A DNA stretch of 64,000 bases. Source: JBBRBB01 sp038206235. Its GTDB lineage: Bacteria; Bacteroidota; Bacteroidia; Chitinophagales; Chitinophagaceae. Within the stretch, counting starts at the first letter, position 1. Each line of letters opens with the position of its first letter. Made by a program: the position numbers and the translations under genes. The stretch lies in NCBI GenBank assembly GCA_038206235.1, contig JBBRBB010000022.1, forward strand, positions 1-64,000, read 5' to 3'. Shown piece after piece: positions 8,878 to 18,611 of the stretch. The notes beneath the pieces were generated by a model. The model had not been told where the DNA came from, searched no databases, and saw only the letters and a list, made by a program, of their open reading frames with translations.

Positions 8878-9471
8878 ATGAAAGTAATTAAAATGAAATT
8901 AAATAAAAGATTCATTGTTTTTTGCCTGATATTAATTTCAATATCCACAGTTATTAAAATAATTTGTGCACCGCAAATAAATTTAAGCGGCTTTACAAGT
9001 ATAATTGCTGTTGCTGCTTTCTCCGGGTTGATGATAAAAGATAAGTCGCTGGCTTTTTTATTAACGCTTGCAACTTTGTTTATAAGCGATGCAATAATAC
9101 AGATGCTTTATTTTGCAAACTGGTTTCCTTTTGCGGGTTTTTATACAGACCAGTTATATAACTATGCATTGCTTTTGTTGATTACAGGTATTGGTATGTT
9201 ATTGCGCAATTTAAAAACTCCCGGAATAGTATTAAGTGTAATCATTGCTCCTGTATTATTTTTTCTAATTTCAAATTATATAGTTTGGGCAACCAATGGT
9301 GGTTTGGGTTACAGCCGCAACTTTGCAGGGCTTATGCAATGCTATAGTGCAGGGCTTCCTTTTTATCGCAACAGCTTAATTTCAACAGCGATTTTTTTGC
9401 CAGCATTCATCGGGTTATATCACTGGATGATGAGAGGAAAATTATTAGTTGAGATACCTATTAAAAATTAA
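8878..9471 (+). CDS. DUF6580-type integral membrane protein
   Basis: A 197-residue membrane protein with about five hydrophobic segments (near 11-28, 35-70, 84-105, 112-133, 163-181). The pattern with GFTSIIAVAAFSG, LLTLATLFISDAI, the aromatic loop FANWFPFAGFY and the late loop GGLGYSRNFAGLMQCY matches the DUF6580 family seen next to unrelated housekeeping genes in Bacteroidota, possibly a substrate-binding component of a transporter. A TATTTTTG element ends one base before the first ATG, so the second ATG at 8893 may be the real start. It ends 18 bases before the convergent rnhA. Confidence 0.7.
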   Translation: MKVIKMKLNKRFIVFCLILISISTVIKIICAPQINLSGFTSIIAVAAFSGLMIKDKSLAFLLTLATLFISDAIIQMLYFANWFPFAGFYTDQLYNYALLLLITGIGMLLRNLKTPGIVLSVIIAPVLFFLISNYIVWATNGGLGYSRNFAGLMQCYSAGLPFYRNSLISTAIFLPAFIGLYHWMMRGKLLVEIPIKN

Positions 9472-9489
9472 TCAGAATCTTAATTTGAT

Positions 9490-9972
9490 CTAAAGAGGAA
9501 GCTTGTTTATATTTTGTTCATAGCCTTCATCAATTAAAAGATTCGCTCCATCTGCTGCGGCAGTTGCTAATTCATCGCAGCGAATATTGAATATGTTATC
9601 GGCATGACCCTTCACCCATTTTAATTTTATAGGTAACTCTTTAGCAAGATGATAGTAACCCAGCCAAAGGTCTTTATTTTTCTTTCCGCCGCTAAAATTG
9701 GTAAGGAGCCATTTATTAAGCCATTTTTTTTCAATGCTGTTCATCACATATTCGCTATCCGTATAAATTGTGATGGGAATATCTTTTTTTTTAAGCGCTT
9801 CAAGGGCTGTAATAACCGCCATTAATTCCATACGGTTATTCGTAGTTAAGCGATAACCTGCAGATATTTCTTTCCGGTTATTTCCATATAACATTACCAC
9901 CCCATATCCGCCTTTCCCGGGATTGCCGCGGGCCGCTCCATCAGTATATATAATTAATTCACGGGAGTTCAT
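9490..9972 (-). CDS. rnhA: Ribonuclease HI
   Basis: A 160-residue RNase H that cuts RNA in RNA-DNA hybrids. All four acidic metal ligands are in place: D of IYTDGAARGNPG, E of NRMELMAV, D of IYTDSEYV and D of IRCDELA, plus the conserved H in VKGHADN. The length suits a bacterial RNase HI without an extra hybrid-binding domain. It lies just downstream of the PhzF-type gene on the same strand. Confidence 0.95.
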   Translation of the reverse strand: MNSRELIIYTDGAARGNPGKGGYGVVMLYGNNRKEISAGYRLTTNNRMELMAVITALEALKKKDIPITIYTDSEYVMNSIEKKWLNKWLLTNFSGGKKNKDLWLGYYHLAKELPIKLKWVKGHADNIFNIRCDELATAAADGANLLIDEGYEQNINKLPL

Positions 9973-10008
9973 GTTGAGTGACGGAATTATTTTTATTTAC
10001 AACCCTGA

Positions 10009-10800
10009 TTAAGGCAAGTAATATTCACCTTTAGAATAGGTAATTGCATTTCCGGTCATTAAAACTCTGTCGCCCTTTAATTCGCATTCTAAATAACCGC
10101 GGCGTTTAGATAATTGAATTGCTTTCAATTTGGTTTTATTTAATTTGACAGACCAGTAAGGAACCGTGATGGTATGTGCTGAACCGGTAACGGGATCTTC
10201 ATTAATTCCGCTTTGCGGATAAAAACATCTCGATACAAAATCTGCATCTTCTGCCTGTGCCGTTGCAATAACGCCTCTTGCCTTTATCATTCCCAATATT
10301 TTAAAATCAGGTTGCAAAACTTCAACATGCTTTTGAGATGGCAGCACAACCATATAATCAAATGAAGTTTTATAAACGGGAGACTCGTTAACGCCTAAAC
10401 CCTGAAAAAGACCTACAGGAATGTCTGTAATTTGTTCAGGCGGGTTTGAAGGAAAATCTAATTGTATTTTATTATCATCAGTGCGTATTACTTTTAATAA
10501 GCCGCTTAAAGAATTAAAACCAATTTCTTTTTCTGAATAATTTAATTCAGTAAATAAAATATGCGAAGCAGCAAGCGTTGCATGCCCGCAAAGCTTTACT
10601 TCGGTTGCAGGCGTAAACCATCGGAGTCGAAAATTATCTTCTTCCTTTACAAAAAAAGCGGTTTCTGATAAATTATTTTCAAACGCAAGGTTTTGCATAA
10701 TGTCATCGCTTAACCATTCATTGAGCGGACAAACTGCAGCCGGGTTACCACAGAAAAGTTTATCGCTAAATGCATCAACAATATTGATTGGGAGCTTCAT
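10009..10800 (-). CDS. PhzF-type isomerase
   Basis: A 263-residue member of the PhzF phenazine-biosynthesis/diaminopimelate-epimerase-fold family. Visible are the start INIVDAFSDKLFCGNPAAV, the catalytic-Glu motif NLSETAFF near 43-50, the turn FTPATEVKLCGHATLAA, and the second-half copy DPVTGSAHTITVPYW. No phenazine genes are nearby, so it is probably a general isomerase; substrate unknown. It is 19 bases downstream of the large DUF2723 gene on the same strand and likely cotranscribed. Confidence 0.88.
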   Translation of the reverse strand: MKLPINIVDAFSDKLFCGNPAAVCPLNEWLSDDIMQNLAFENNLSETAFFVKEEDNFRLRWFTPATEVKLCGHATLAASHILFTELNYSEKEIGFNSLSGLLKVIRTDDNKIQLDFPSNPPEQITDIPVGLFQGLGVNESPVYKTSFDYMVVLPSQKHVEVLQPDFKILGMIKARGVIATAQAEDADFVSRCFYPQSGINEDPVTGSAHTITVPYWSVKLNKTKLKAIQLSKRRGYLECELKGDRVLMTGNAITYSKGEYYLP

Positions 10801-10819
10801 AAAAAATAGTATGAAAGAA

Positions 10820-13800
10820 TTATTTTGGAGTGTCTGATATACCGTTGTTTATGGAATCGCTGTTTAATATATTTCCGTTTTCAAGTGCTGAAGATATTTT
10901 GCTTTTGAACATTTTATCAATATTATCAAGGTCGCCTAACAGTTGCTGAGCAATTTCTTTTTCATAATTCATACTTTCTGCTTTGATATCAGTAAGTGAA
11001 TTATAATAATTCATTTGTTGCCGCAGATCTGTTCTTACCGATTTCGAAACTTTCTCAGCTAAAGGTTTGTCATCTGCCCGGTAGCAAGCCTGAAGAAAAG
11101 CCATAGATAATTTGTTATGCACATTGCCGCGTGAAGCCATACCATAAGGAAAGTTTTTCTGGAGCATCATTTTATCTGAGCGCTCCAAAACATTTTTTGC
11201 ATCATCTTTCCTGTTTTTATATTCGAGGTCAAGGGCAAGGTCTGTATCAGCTTCTCTTATGGTAGTTAAATGCCTGCGGTTTTCTTCATCAAAATAAACA
11301 CCGGGAATATTTGCATTGCCATAAGCAAATTTATTCATTACCGTATTCAGCATCCAGTCAGTATTTACCTGTGAGTTTTCAACAGGAGCTAATCTGTATG
11401 TAAGTCCATCGCGACGTAAATAATTTCCAAAGCCAAGTTCACCATAAGGCATCGTAAAATAAATAGGTCTTCTCCATTTATTACCGGCAATTACATTTAA
11501 AATAGCAAGGTCATTTTTCATAATTTGATTCTTGCTAATTACAAAACGCATTTCAGTTAAAACACTATCGGTGGCATTTACCGTTCCATTGCTTTTTACA
11601 AAATTTGCATCAACCGGAACTGATACTTTATGTCCCGGGAAAGTGTTATACTGATTGCCGTTACCTGCATCAACGAGAGAAACATCGGCGCCTACATAAT
11701 TTTTCATCATATCATACAGGTCATAATACCGGTTATCAGGAAATTCTGGACGGGCATTATAAAAAATCACATCCCTTTTATTACCTTCTAACTGGTCTTT
11801 TGTCATTACAACATCAATAGAGTCGCTTTTGTTCACTTTATATCTTAGTTCATTTATATACCAATCTGTGCCAAGCAGGCTGGTATTTATAACACGAATA
11901 TCTGGGCGAATGCCCTCTACTTCCTGCGCATACCATAATGGATAAGTATCATTATCGCCAAAGCTGAAAAGAATTGCATTTGCCGCACAGCTTTCTAAAT
12001 AATCTTTTGCAAGGTCTCGGGCTAATTGCTTTTTGCTTCTGTCATGATCGTCCCACTCCTGTGCACCCATTAAAATGGGAATAGTGAGTGAAAGTGCAAA
12101 TGCAGAATAGGTAATAAAATTTTTATTGTTCAGCGTTTTTAAAATATAAGGAACACCGGCAGCAAGGACTGCAAATATGGCTGCGAAGCCTAATGCGGGT
12201 GCAATGCCTGCATGTGCTTTAATAACGCCTATCAGCAATACAAAAAATGCAATAATACCGCCGGGAATTAATATGGATTGAAGAAATTTTTTATTCCAGT
12301 TGGTTGCAAGCTCGATAAAATAAAGTACTGCGAGCCCTATCCACACAGCGAAAGCATAGAAAGAACCTACATAAGCATAATCTCTTTCACGCGGCTGATA
12401 GCCAGGCTGGTTAAGATAAATAACTACAGCCATACCGGTAAAGAAAAACAACAGCATGTTTACAAATGCATCGCTTCCTTTTTTTCTAAAATGATAAAAC
12501 ATTCCAACTAACCCCAACATCAATGGCAGCATAAATAAAGTATTATGCGCTTTGTTGTTCTTTAAACTATCGGGCATCAGGCTTTGGTCTCCATATAGTG
12601 CATTATCGATAAAATTGATACCGGTTATCCAGTTACCATCACGAACATTACCGGCAAATAATCCCTGCAGATCGTTTTGCTTGCCGCTAAAGTTCCAAAG
12701 GAAATACCGTATATACATGAAGTATGTTTGGTACGAAAAGAAAAAGCTTATGTTATCAGTAAACGTGGGGTCTCTTTCATAAGTACCATTATTCGTTTTG
12801 CCAATTCCCATAAAATAAGCATAGTAATCTGCATGTCCCTGATCAGTGCTTGCATCCCACATGCGGGGGAAAACCATTTTATCCTCACGAGCGTAAATGT
12901 ATTTGTAGCTTCTTACTGTTTTTATGTAGTTCTTAGTGCTTTTTTGATAGGTGTATGTTTCCTTATTATCTATAGGCTGTGCAGAAAATTTTTGTCCGTA
13001 TAAAATAGGAAAATCACCATATTGATCTCTGCCCAGATAACCAACAAGGCTCATAGGATTATCAACATTGTACATGTCAATTGAAGGGTCTGCATTGCTT
13101 CTTATTAAGGTTGTTATATAAGAGCTATAACCGATAAGCATAAAAGTAAGGCACCAAAGCCCAAGACGCAGATATGGCCAATTTCTTTTTGCCGCAAAAC
13201 GCAGCCCATACCATATTCCTAGGGCTACTAAAATAAAAAATACGGTGAAGCCTGAAAAGAAGGGAAGATTAAGTGAGTTAACAAAGAAGATATCAAAATA
13301 GCCTGCTGCTTTTATTGAATATTGTATTACACCTACCTGGGCAATGCCTACGAGAATGCAGCCTATTAAAAAGAAAATGTACATGCCTCCGTAATAATCT
13401 TTTTTTGCTTTATTATATCGCTCAATAAGATATAATAAACCCATTGCTGCGATTGTTCCCAGAAACATGAGGCCTGCAACCGTAGCATCCATTGAAATAT
13501 TTCTTTCTACACTTACTTCACCATTAGCCATAATTAATGCACCAATAAAAGCCAGTATTCCCCCCATAATAACTATGCGAATAAAATATTTTCTCAGAAC
13601 TGCATAATTGAATAAATGTCGTTTGCGGAAATAATATACCATTACAATCGCAGGAATAGTAAGAAGTATTAACAAGTGAACACCCACTGAAAGCCCCATC
13701 ATAAAAAAGATGAAGACAATCCATCTGTCAGCACCGGGTTCATCGGCTGCATGTTCCCATTTCAAAATTGCCCAAAACACAATGGCTGTAAAGAATGAAC

Positions 13801-14251
13801 TCATGGCATATACTTCTCCCTCTACTGCACTAAACCAAAATGAATCACTAAATGTGTATGCTAATGCACCAACTATACCGGCACCCATTATGCTTATTAA
13901 TTGTGTATTGGTAAAAACTGGGTTGCCATTATTTTGAACAATTCTTCGTGCAAAATGTGTGATTGTCCAAAACAGGAACAGAATGGTAAACCCGCTTGCC
14001 AAAGCACTCATTACATTTACTGCTTTTGCTGCAATATTTGCCTGCCCTCCGAATAATACAATAAACACACGGCCAAGAAGCACAAAGAGAGGAGCCCCCG
14101 GCGGATGCGGCACCTGCACTTTAAAACAACTGCTAACAAATTCACCGCAATCCCACAGGCTGCCGCCAGCTTCTGCTGTCATAATATAAACAGTACATGC
14201 TATTAAGCACACTACCCAGCCGGTAATGTTATTGATGCGTTTAAAGTTCAT
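10820..14251 (-). CDS. DUF2723 family large membrane protein
   Basis: A 1143-residue membrane protein of the DUF2723 (TMEM260/protein O-mannosyltransferase-like) family. The N-terminal signature WDCGEFVSSCFKVQVPHPPG (about 33-52) with acidic D and E in the first loop is typical of GT-C glycosyltransferases. About 12-14 transmembrane segments occupy roughly the first 720 residues and a soluble C-terminal region follows. A role in protein O-glycosylation in the cell envelope is inferred from the fold. Bacteroidota genomes usually have one or more of these long forms. A CAAACCTA at 14277-14284 (TAGGTTTG on this strand) is an exact -7 element 26 bases upstream. Confidence 0.88.
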   Translation of the reverse strand: MNFKRINNITGWVVCLIACTVYIMTAEAGGSLWDCGEFVSSCFKVQVPHPPGAPLFVLLGRVFIVLFGGQANIAAKAVNVMSALASGFTILFLFWTITHFARRIVQNNGNPVFTNTQLISIMGAGIVGALAYTFSDSFWFSAVEGEVYAMSSFFTAIVFWAILKWEHAADEPGADRWIVFIFFMMGLSVGVHLLILLTIPAIVMVYYFRKRHLFNYAVLRKYFIRIVIMGGILAFIGALIMANGEVSVERNISMDATVAGLMFLGTIAAMGLLYLIERYNKAKKDYYGGMYIFFLIGCILVGIAQVGVIQYSIKAAGYFDIFFVNSLNLPFFSGFTVFFILVALGIWYGLRFAAKRNWPYLRLGLWCLTFMLIGYSSYITTLIRSNADPSIDMYNVDNPMSLVGYLGRDQYGDFPILYGQKFSAQPIDNKETYTYQKSTKNYIKTVRSYKYIYAREDKMVFPRMWDASTDQGHADYYAYFMGIGKTNNGTYERDPTFTDNISFFFSYQTYFMYIRYFLWNFSGKQNDLQGLFAGNVRDGNWITGINFIDNALYGDQSLMPDSLKNNKAHNTLFMLPLMLGLVGMFYHFRKKGSDAFVNMLLFFFTGMAVVIYLNQPGYQPRERDYAYVGSFYAFAVWIGLAVLYFIELATNWNKKFLQSILIPGGIIAFFVLLIGVIKAHAGIAPALGFAAIFAVLAAGVPYILKTLNNKNFITYSAFALSLTIPILMGAQEWDDHDRSKKQLARDLAKDYLESCAANAILFSFGDNDTYPLWYAQEVEGIRPDIRVINTSLLGTDWYINELRYKVNKSDSIDVVMTKDQLEGNKRDVIFYNARPEFPDNRYYDLYDMMKNYVGADVSLVDAGNGNQYNTFPGHKVSVPVDANFVKSNGTVNATDSVLTEMRFVISKNQIMKNDLAILNVIAGNKWRRPIYFTMPYGELGFGNYLRRDGLTYRLAPVENSQVNTDWMLNTVMNKFAYGNANIPGVYFDEENRRHLTTIREADTDLALDLEYKNRKDDAKNVLERSDKMMLQKNFPYGMASRGNVHNKLSMAFLQACYRADDKPLAEKVSKSVRTDLRQQMNYYNSLTDIKAESMNYEKEIAQQLLGDLDNIDKMFKSKISSALENGNILNSDSINNGISDTPK

Positions 14252-14276
14252 ATCTGTGCTGATTTTTTAAGAGAGG

Positions 14277-14284
14277 CAAACCTA
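14277..14284 (-). promoter_or_regulatory. Bacteroidota -7 element for the DUF2723 gene
   Basis: Reads TAGGTTTG on the minus strand, an exact TAnnTTTG match 26 bases before the ATG. No clear -33 TTG. Confidence 0.4.
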
Positions 14285-14431
14285 ATCTAAACTAATGAAA
14301 ATGGAAAATAGGTTTGCATTTTTAAGAATTGATTGAGAAAACACTGTTGTACCTTCAAAAGCATCACATTTTCTATTTTGTTTTTATAAAAATTCTGAAA
14401 TATGTTTGTGAGAACAGATAAAAAAACAGGT

Positions 14432-14668
14432 ATGAAAAAAGCATTGATTATTTTCTTATTTACAGTTACTGTTTTTGTTTTGAATGCATGTAAAAGTAAG
14501 GATACAAGTAATGATGCTCCATCCTTAATTCCTGATACAACGATTGTGAATTCATCCAATTCAACAAATGAAATAACAACCGATACAATGCATGAAGTGA
14601 AAAATAATTCAGTTGCCATTAGGGACTCATCTGCCAATAAAAAAATGAAGGATTCTGTTTCAGAATAA
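14432..14668 (+). CDS. Small lipoprotein of unknown function
   Basis: A 78-residue protein. The ATG at 14432 is preferred over the one at 14402 because it places a Lys-Lys-start signal peptide directly at the N-terminus, ending in the lipobox VLNAC. The mature part is short, rich in Ser, Asp, Thr and Lys, low in hydrophobic residues and probably unstructured. No family recognised. A terminator follows at 14714-14744, so it is its own transcription unit. Confidence 0.65.
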   Translation: MKKALIIFLFTVTVFVLNACKSKDTSNDAPSLIPDTTIVNSSNSTNEITTDTMHEVKNNSVAIRDSSANKKMKDSVSE

Positions 14669-14713
14669 AAAAGAAATTACGAAACATCTGTTTCGGGAAG
14701 TCAATAATATTAT

Positions 14714-14744
14714 AAAAGCTGTTTATTCATTAAGCAGCTTTTTT
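14714..14744 (+). terminator. Rho-independent terminator after the small lipoprotein
   Basis: Stem AAAGCTG (14715-14721) / CAGCTTT (14735-14741) with a 13-base loop and a run of T to 14744. Confidence 0.8.
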
Positions 14745-14832
14745 CATGATTAATTACTAAATACACTCAGCGTTTTGCATTCAAACTACAAACTTCCATT
14801 TCATCCTATACTATTTTAATTTGAACTAAATT

Positions 14833-14860
14833 TTATTAAGTATTGTATTACTTATATTTG
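14833..14860 (+). promoter_or_regulatory. Promoter of the acyl-CoA carboxylase gene
   Basis: TTG at 14833-14835, a 17-base spacer and an exact -7 element TATATTTG at 14853-14860, 18 bases before the ATG. The spacer is slightly short compared with the usual Bacteroidota pattern. Confidence 0.5.
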
Positions 14861-14878
14861 TTTTAATAACGATTTACT

Positions 14879-16492
14879 ATGGACATTGAAAAGAATAAAA
14901 ATGAAGATTGGATGAAGTTGCTGCTTAGTGAAAGAAGACAAAGATTTGAAAAGATAAAATTGGGCGGCGGAAAGAAAGCAATTGAAAAGCAACATAAAAA
15001 AAACAAGCTTACTGCAAGGGAAAGAATCGAGTATTTGTGCGATAAAGAAAAATCTTTTATTGAATTAGGCTCATTTGCTGGTTATGAGATGTATGAAGAA
15101 GAGGGAGGATGCCCTGCGGGCGGTACTGTTGCAGGCATAGGTTATGTAAGCAACCGTCAGTGTGTTATTATTGCTAATGATCAAACTGTAAAGGCTGGTG
15201 CGTGGTTTCCTATAACAGGTAAAAAAAATCTTCGCATGCAGGAAATTGCAATGGAGAATCATCTTCCTGTAATTTATCTTGTAGACAGCGCCGGTGTATT
15301 TCTGCCTATGCAGGATGAAATATTTCCTGATAAAGAACATTTTGGCCGCATCTTTCGCAACAATGCAAAGATGAGCGCTATGGGCATTACGCAAATTGCA
15401 GCAGTTATGGGAGCTTGTGTAGCAGGCGGTGCTTATTTACCCATCATGAGCGATGAAACTTTAATGGTTGAAGGTAATGGCAGTATTTTTTTAGCAGGCC
15501 CTTATTTGGTTAAGGCCGCTATTGGTGAAGATGCAGATGTGGAAACACTTGGCGGTGCTGTAACACATACTGAAATTAGCGGCATAGCAGATTATAAATT
15601 TAAAACAGAGGAAGAATGCCTGGATGAGATAAGAAAAATTATAAGCAAGCTCGGTAAAAACAAGAATGGGGTTTTTAATAGAATGTCTTCTGTACCTCCC
15701 GCAAAATATGCTGCCGACTTATACAGCATTATGAGCGTTGGTAATATCAAGCCTTATGACGTTGCAGAAATAATTGAATGTATTGTTGATGCAAACTCTT
15801 TTGAACAATTCAAACAGGATTATGGTAAAACTATTGTGTGTGGTTATGCAAGAATTGATGGCTGGGCAGTGGGTATTGTAGCAAATCAAAGATTAATTTC
15901 AAAAACCAAAAAAGGCGAGATGCAAATAGGAGGTGTAATTTATAATGACAGTGCTGATAAAGCTGCCCGGTTTATTCTTAACTGTAATCAAAAGAAAATT
16001 CCTCTTGCTTTTTTGCAGGATGTTACCGGCTTTATGGTAGGCACCAGAAGTGAACATGCGGGAATTATTAAAGATGGCGCAAAACTGGTAAATGCTGTTG
16101 CCAATTCTGTTGTTCCAAAAATCACCATCATCACCGGAAACAGTTACGGAGCCGGTAATTATGCTATGTGCGGCAAGGCTTATGATCCCCGATTTATTTA
16201 TGCATGGCCATCAGCAAAAATTGCTGTAATGGGCGGAGAGCAGGCCGCAAAAACTTTGGTGCAGATACAGGTTGCGGGAAAAACCGTAAGCGATGCAGAG
16301 CAAAAAGAACTGCTCGATAAAATAAAGTCGCGATACGAAAAACAAACTACGCCTTACTATGCTGCCGCCCGTTTATGGGTTGATGATATTATTGATCCTG
16401 AAGATACAAGAATGCTAATTTCAGAGGGCATTGCTGCAGCAAATAATAATGCAGAGATAAAAGAATTTAAAACAGGAGTGTTCCAGGTATGA
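14879..16492 (+). CDS. Acyl-CoA carboxylase beta (carboxyltransferase) subunit
   Basis: A 537-residue biotin-dependent carboxyltransferase subunit that moves CO2 from carboxybiotin to an acyl-CoA. The N-terminal half has KLTARERIEYLCD and the acyl-CoA-side loops (GACVAGGAYLPIMSDE). The C-terminal half has FLQDVTGFMVG, NSYGAGNYAMCGKAYDPRF and WPSAKIAVMGGEQAAK. Sequence style and length resemble the methylcrotonyl- or propionyl-CoA carboxylase beta family, and I cannot decide the substrate. No biotin-carboxylase alpha subunit is adjacent; it must be elsewhere. An enoyl-CoA hydratase gene lies 1.3 kb away, beyond a toxin-antitoxin pair. Confidence 0.9.
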   Translation: MDIEKNKNEDWMKLLLSERRQRFEKIKLGGGKKAIEKQHKKNKLTARERIEYLCDKEKSFIELGSFAGYEMYEEEGGCPAGGTVAGIGYVSNRQCVIIANDQTVKAGAWFPITGKKNLRMQEIAMENHLPVIYLVDSAGVFLPMQDEIFPDKEHFGRIFRNNAKMSAMGITQIAAVMGACVAGGAYLPIMSDETLMVEGNGSIFLAGPYLVKAAIGEDADVETLGGAVTHTEISGIADYKFKTEEECLDEIRKIISKLGKNKNGVFNRMSSVPPAKYAADLYSIMSVGNIKPYDVAEIIECIVDANSFEQFKQDYGKTIVCGYARIDGWAVGIVANQRLISKTKKGEMQIGGVIYNDSADKAARFILNCNQKKIPLAFLQDVTGFMVGTRSEHAGIIKDGAKLVNAVANSVVPKITIITGNSYGAGNYAMCGKAYDPRFIYAWPSAKIAVMGGEQAAKTLVQIQVAGKTVSDAEQKELLDKIKSRYEKQTTPYYAAARLWVDDIIDPEDTRMLISEGIAAANNNAEIKEFKTGVFQV

Positions 16493-16560
16493 AAAATTTT
16501 TAAAAAATATTTTTGGTTGTTTTGACAGTTGTCCGTATTTTTAGGTCAAATTTCAATGAT

Positions 16561-17139
16561 ATGGCATATAAAAGAAAAACATCGAAAGAAAAATCAGATT
16601 CTGATAATTTAGAACTGAAAGAGCCCGAAGCAGTCTATTATACTTCTCCAAAAAATTCTCAGTGGAATGTATATAGAGGTGGTGGCTCCGCTTCATTACC
16701 GAATAACTATATAGAGCGCTCTATTACTTTACTTGGAATGGAAACTGTAAAACCTTTTGATGAGGTGAAAAATGTAAATGATTTTATTGATTGTATTCGC
16801 GAAGGGGTGCCAAAAAAAGCATTAGATAACTTAATTGATATTGCCGGCATTACTACCGGCGAAATTGCAAATATTATAAGAACATCTGACAGAACACTGC
16901 GCCGCTACACAGCAAAGCAAAAATTAAATCCTGAACAAAGTGAGAGAATAATTGAACTGGCAAAGCTGTATAGCCGCGGCGAAGAAGTATTTGGAAATTT
17001 AGATGCTTTTAAAGAATGGATGAGTACCATCATAATAGCATTAGGCAGTAAAAAACCAAAAGAATTTTTAGATACTTCTTTAGGAATAGATATGCTAATG
17101 AATGAACTGGGCCGTATAGAACAAGGAATTTTTGCCTGA
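16561..17139 (+). CDS. Xre/MbcA/ParS-type antitoxin (DUF2384)
   Basis: A 192-residue antitoxin. The N-terminal 40 residues are charged and probably flexible. The middle holds a helix-turn-helix-like region (DIAGITTGEIANIIRTSDRT) and the C-terminal part is the toxin-binding domain (VFGNLDAFKEWMSTIIIALG, PKEFLDTSLGIDMLMNELGRIEQGI), with the closing motif typical of ParS/Xre partners of RES toxins. ATG at 16561 is chosen over an upstream TTG at 16513. Its TGA and the toxin ATG share one base, indicating translational coupling. Such antitoxins normally repress their own operon. Confidence 0.9.
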   Translation: MAYKRKTSKEKSDSDNLELKEPEAVYYTSPKNSQWNVYRGGGSASLPNNYIERSITLLGMETVKPFDEVKNVNDFIDCIREGVPKKALDNLIDIAGITTGEIANIIRTSDRTLRRYTAKQKLNPEQSERIIELAKLYSRGEEVFGNLDAFKEWMSTIIIALGSKKPKEFLDTSLGIDMLMNELGRIEQGIFA

Positions 17140-17597
17140 TGAATGTTTATAGGATCAGCAACTGCAAATTTATTAATGACCTTTCTGGTACAGGCGCTGC
17201 CAGGTATGCCGGAAGATGGCATAATAAAGGAACACATATTTTATATACCGCCGCCAATTCCGCTCTTGCTTTATTGGAAACTGTGGTGCATATTTCAACT
17301 ATCCCAATAGAGAGTTATTGTATGATATGCCTTGCAATACCGGAAGATAAAATTAGTGAGCTATCAATAACACAATTACCCGATGACTGGTTTGCAAATC
17401 TTTCGCCCGATTCTATCAAGCTTATCGGAGATTCTTTTGTAAAGAATAATCAATATCTTGCTTTAAAGTTGCCATCAGCTATACTATTTGAAGAAAGCAA
17501 TTATCTCTTAAATCCAAATCATGCTGATTTTAAATTGGCAAAGGTTTTATTTTCAAGAAAAGTTGCAATTGACCAGCGATTATTAAGAATCAAATAG
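17139..17597 (+). CDS. RES-domain toxin (NAD-consuming)
   Basis: A 152-residue RES toxin; characterised members degrade NAD+ and halt growth. The family residues are visible: Arg in AARYAGRWHNKG (about 22-26), Glu in ALLETVVH (E47) and Ser in KLPSAILFEESNYLLNPNH in the C-terminal part, followed by the typical NPNHADF ending. All appear intact. It starts with the last base of the antitoxin stop codon. The antitoxin-first order is usual for this type. I call it an active toxin-antitoxin pair on sequence grounds only. Confidence 0.92.
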   Translation: MNVYRISNCKFINDLSGTGAARYAGRWHNKGTHILYTAANSALALLETVVHISTIPIESYCMICLAIPEDKISELSITQLPDDWFANLSPDSIKLIGDSFVKNNQYLALKLPSAILFEESNYLLNPNHADFKLAKVLFSRKVAIDQRLLRIK

Positions 17598-17748
17598 CCT
17601 TAGATGCATTGATAAGAATAAGTACAGTGTTTCAATAAGGTGAAAGTTATTTAATCGTACTCAGAAAATTGCTTCTCTTTCTTGATTAAATGGATTGAAT
17701 TAATTGCCCAGTAAGTGACTAATAAAATTCAATATGCTAACTATAAAA

Positions 17749-18525
17749 TTATTTTCCTTTAAAATTCGGTTTCCGCTTTTCCATAAATGCACTTACACCT
17801 TCTTTCATGTCTTCTGTTGAAAAGCATTCACCAAATTTTTTTATTTCGAAATCATAACCTTGTTGTGTGTGGTCAAAATTGTTTACACACTCTATTACTT
17901 TACTTATTGCTAACGGCGCTTTTGCATGTATCACCGGCAATATCTCCTTTACTTTATCTAATAGTTCATTTTGCTTCACCACTTTGTTTACAATTCCATA
18001 TTGCTGAGCATCAGCAGCGCTCATCATTTCACCCGTCATTAATAATTGCATGGCTCTGCCTTTGCCTGCAACCTGCACCAAACGCTGTGTGCCTCCATAT
18101 CCGGGAATTAATCCAAGATTAACTTCAGGCTGGCCCAACTTTGCATTATCACTTGCAATAATAAAATGGCAAGCTAATGCAAGTTCAAATCCACCGCCTA
18201 ATGCAAAGCCATTTACTGCTGCAACAATTGGTTTGGGAGAATTTTCAATTTTATCAAACACCATTTTCTGACCATATCTTGCAACCCCTTCTCCTTCTGA
18301 AGAATTCAATTTTAAAAACTCACTTATATCTGCGCCTGCAACAAAACTTCTTTCACCTGCGCCGGTAATGATTGCAGATTTAATTTCACTGTTGTTATAA
18401 ACTTCATTGACAGCACTGCTAAGTTCCTCAATCACTGTTTTGTTTAGTGCATTCAGCTTATCAGGTCTGTTAATCGTGATAAGAAAAATATTATTTTCCA
18501 GTTGCGTGGTAATGGTTGAATACAT
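17749..18525 (-). CDS. Enoyl-CoA hydratase/isomerase family protein
   Basis: A 258-residue crotonase-fold protein. It has the oxyanion-hole segments ERSFVAGADISEF (near 62-74) and ALGGGFELALACH (near 106-118), the catalytic-Glu region GQPEVNLGLIPGYGGTQRL (near 134-152), and a C-terminal helix with CFSTEDMKEGVSAFMEKRKP. The two Glu positions used by hydratases appear present (E of FELAL and E of QPEVN), so hydration of enoyl-CoA in fatty acid or amino-acid breakdown is plausible. It is divergent from the BNR-repeat gene with an 86-base spacer. Confidence 0.9.
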   Translation of the reverse strand: MYSTITTQLENNIFLITINRPDKLNALNKTVIEELSSAVNEVYNNSEIKSAIITGAGERSFVAGADISEFLKLNSSEGEGVARYGQKMVFDKIENSPKPIVAAVNGFALGGGFELALACHFIIASDNAKLGQPEVNLGLIPGYGGTQRLVQVAGKGRAMQLLMTGEMMSAADAQQYGIVNKVVKQNELLDKVKEILPVIHAKAPLAISKVIECVNNFDHTQQGYDFEIKKFGECFSTEDMKEGVSAFMEKRKPNFKGK

Positions 18526-18611
18526 GGTTTAATTTTTATAATAGCGTACTTTAATAGCAATTATCTTTATAGATGCAAGTAAATAAAAATTACTCACATA
18601 AATCTACGAGT

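Noticed and set aside
16513..16560. Longer N-terminus of the Xre antitoxin from a TTG
   Set aside because: The added residues are not typical and an ATG lies at 16561, where the charged antitoxin N-terminus begins.
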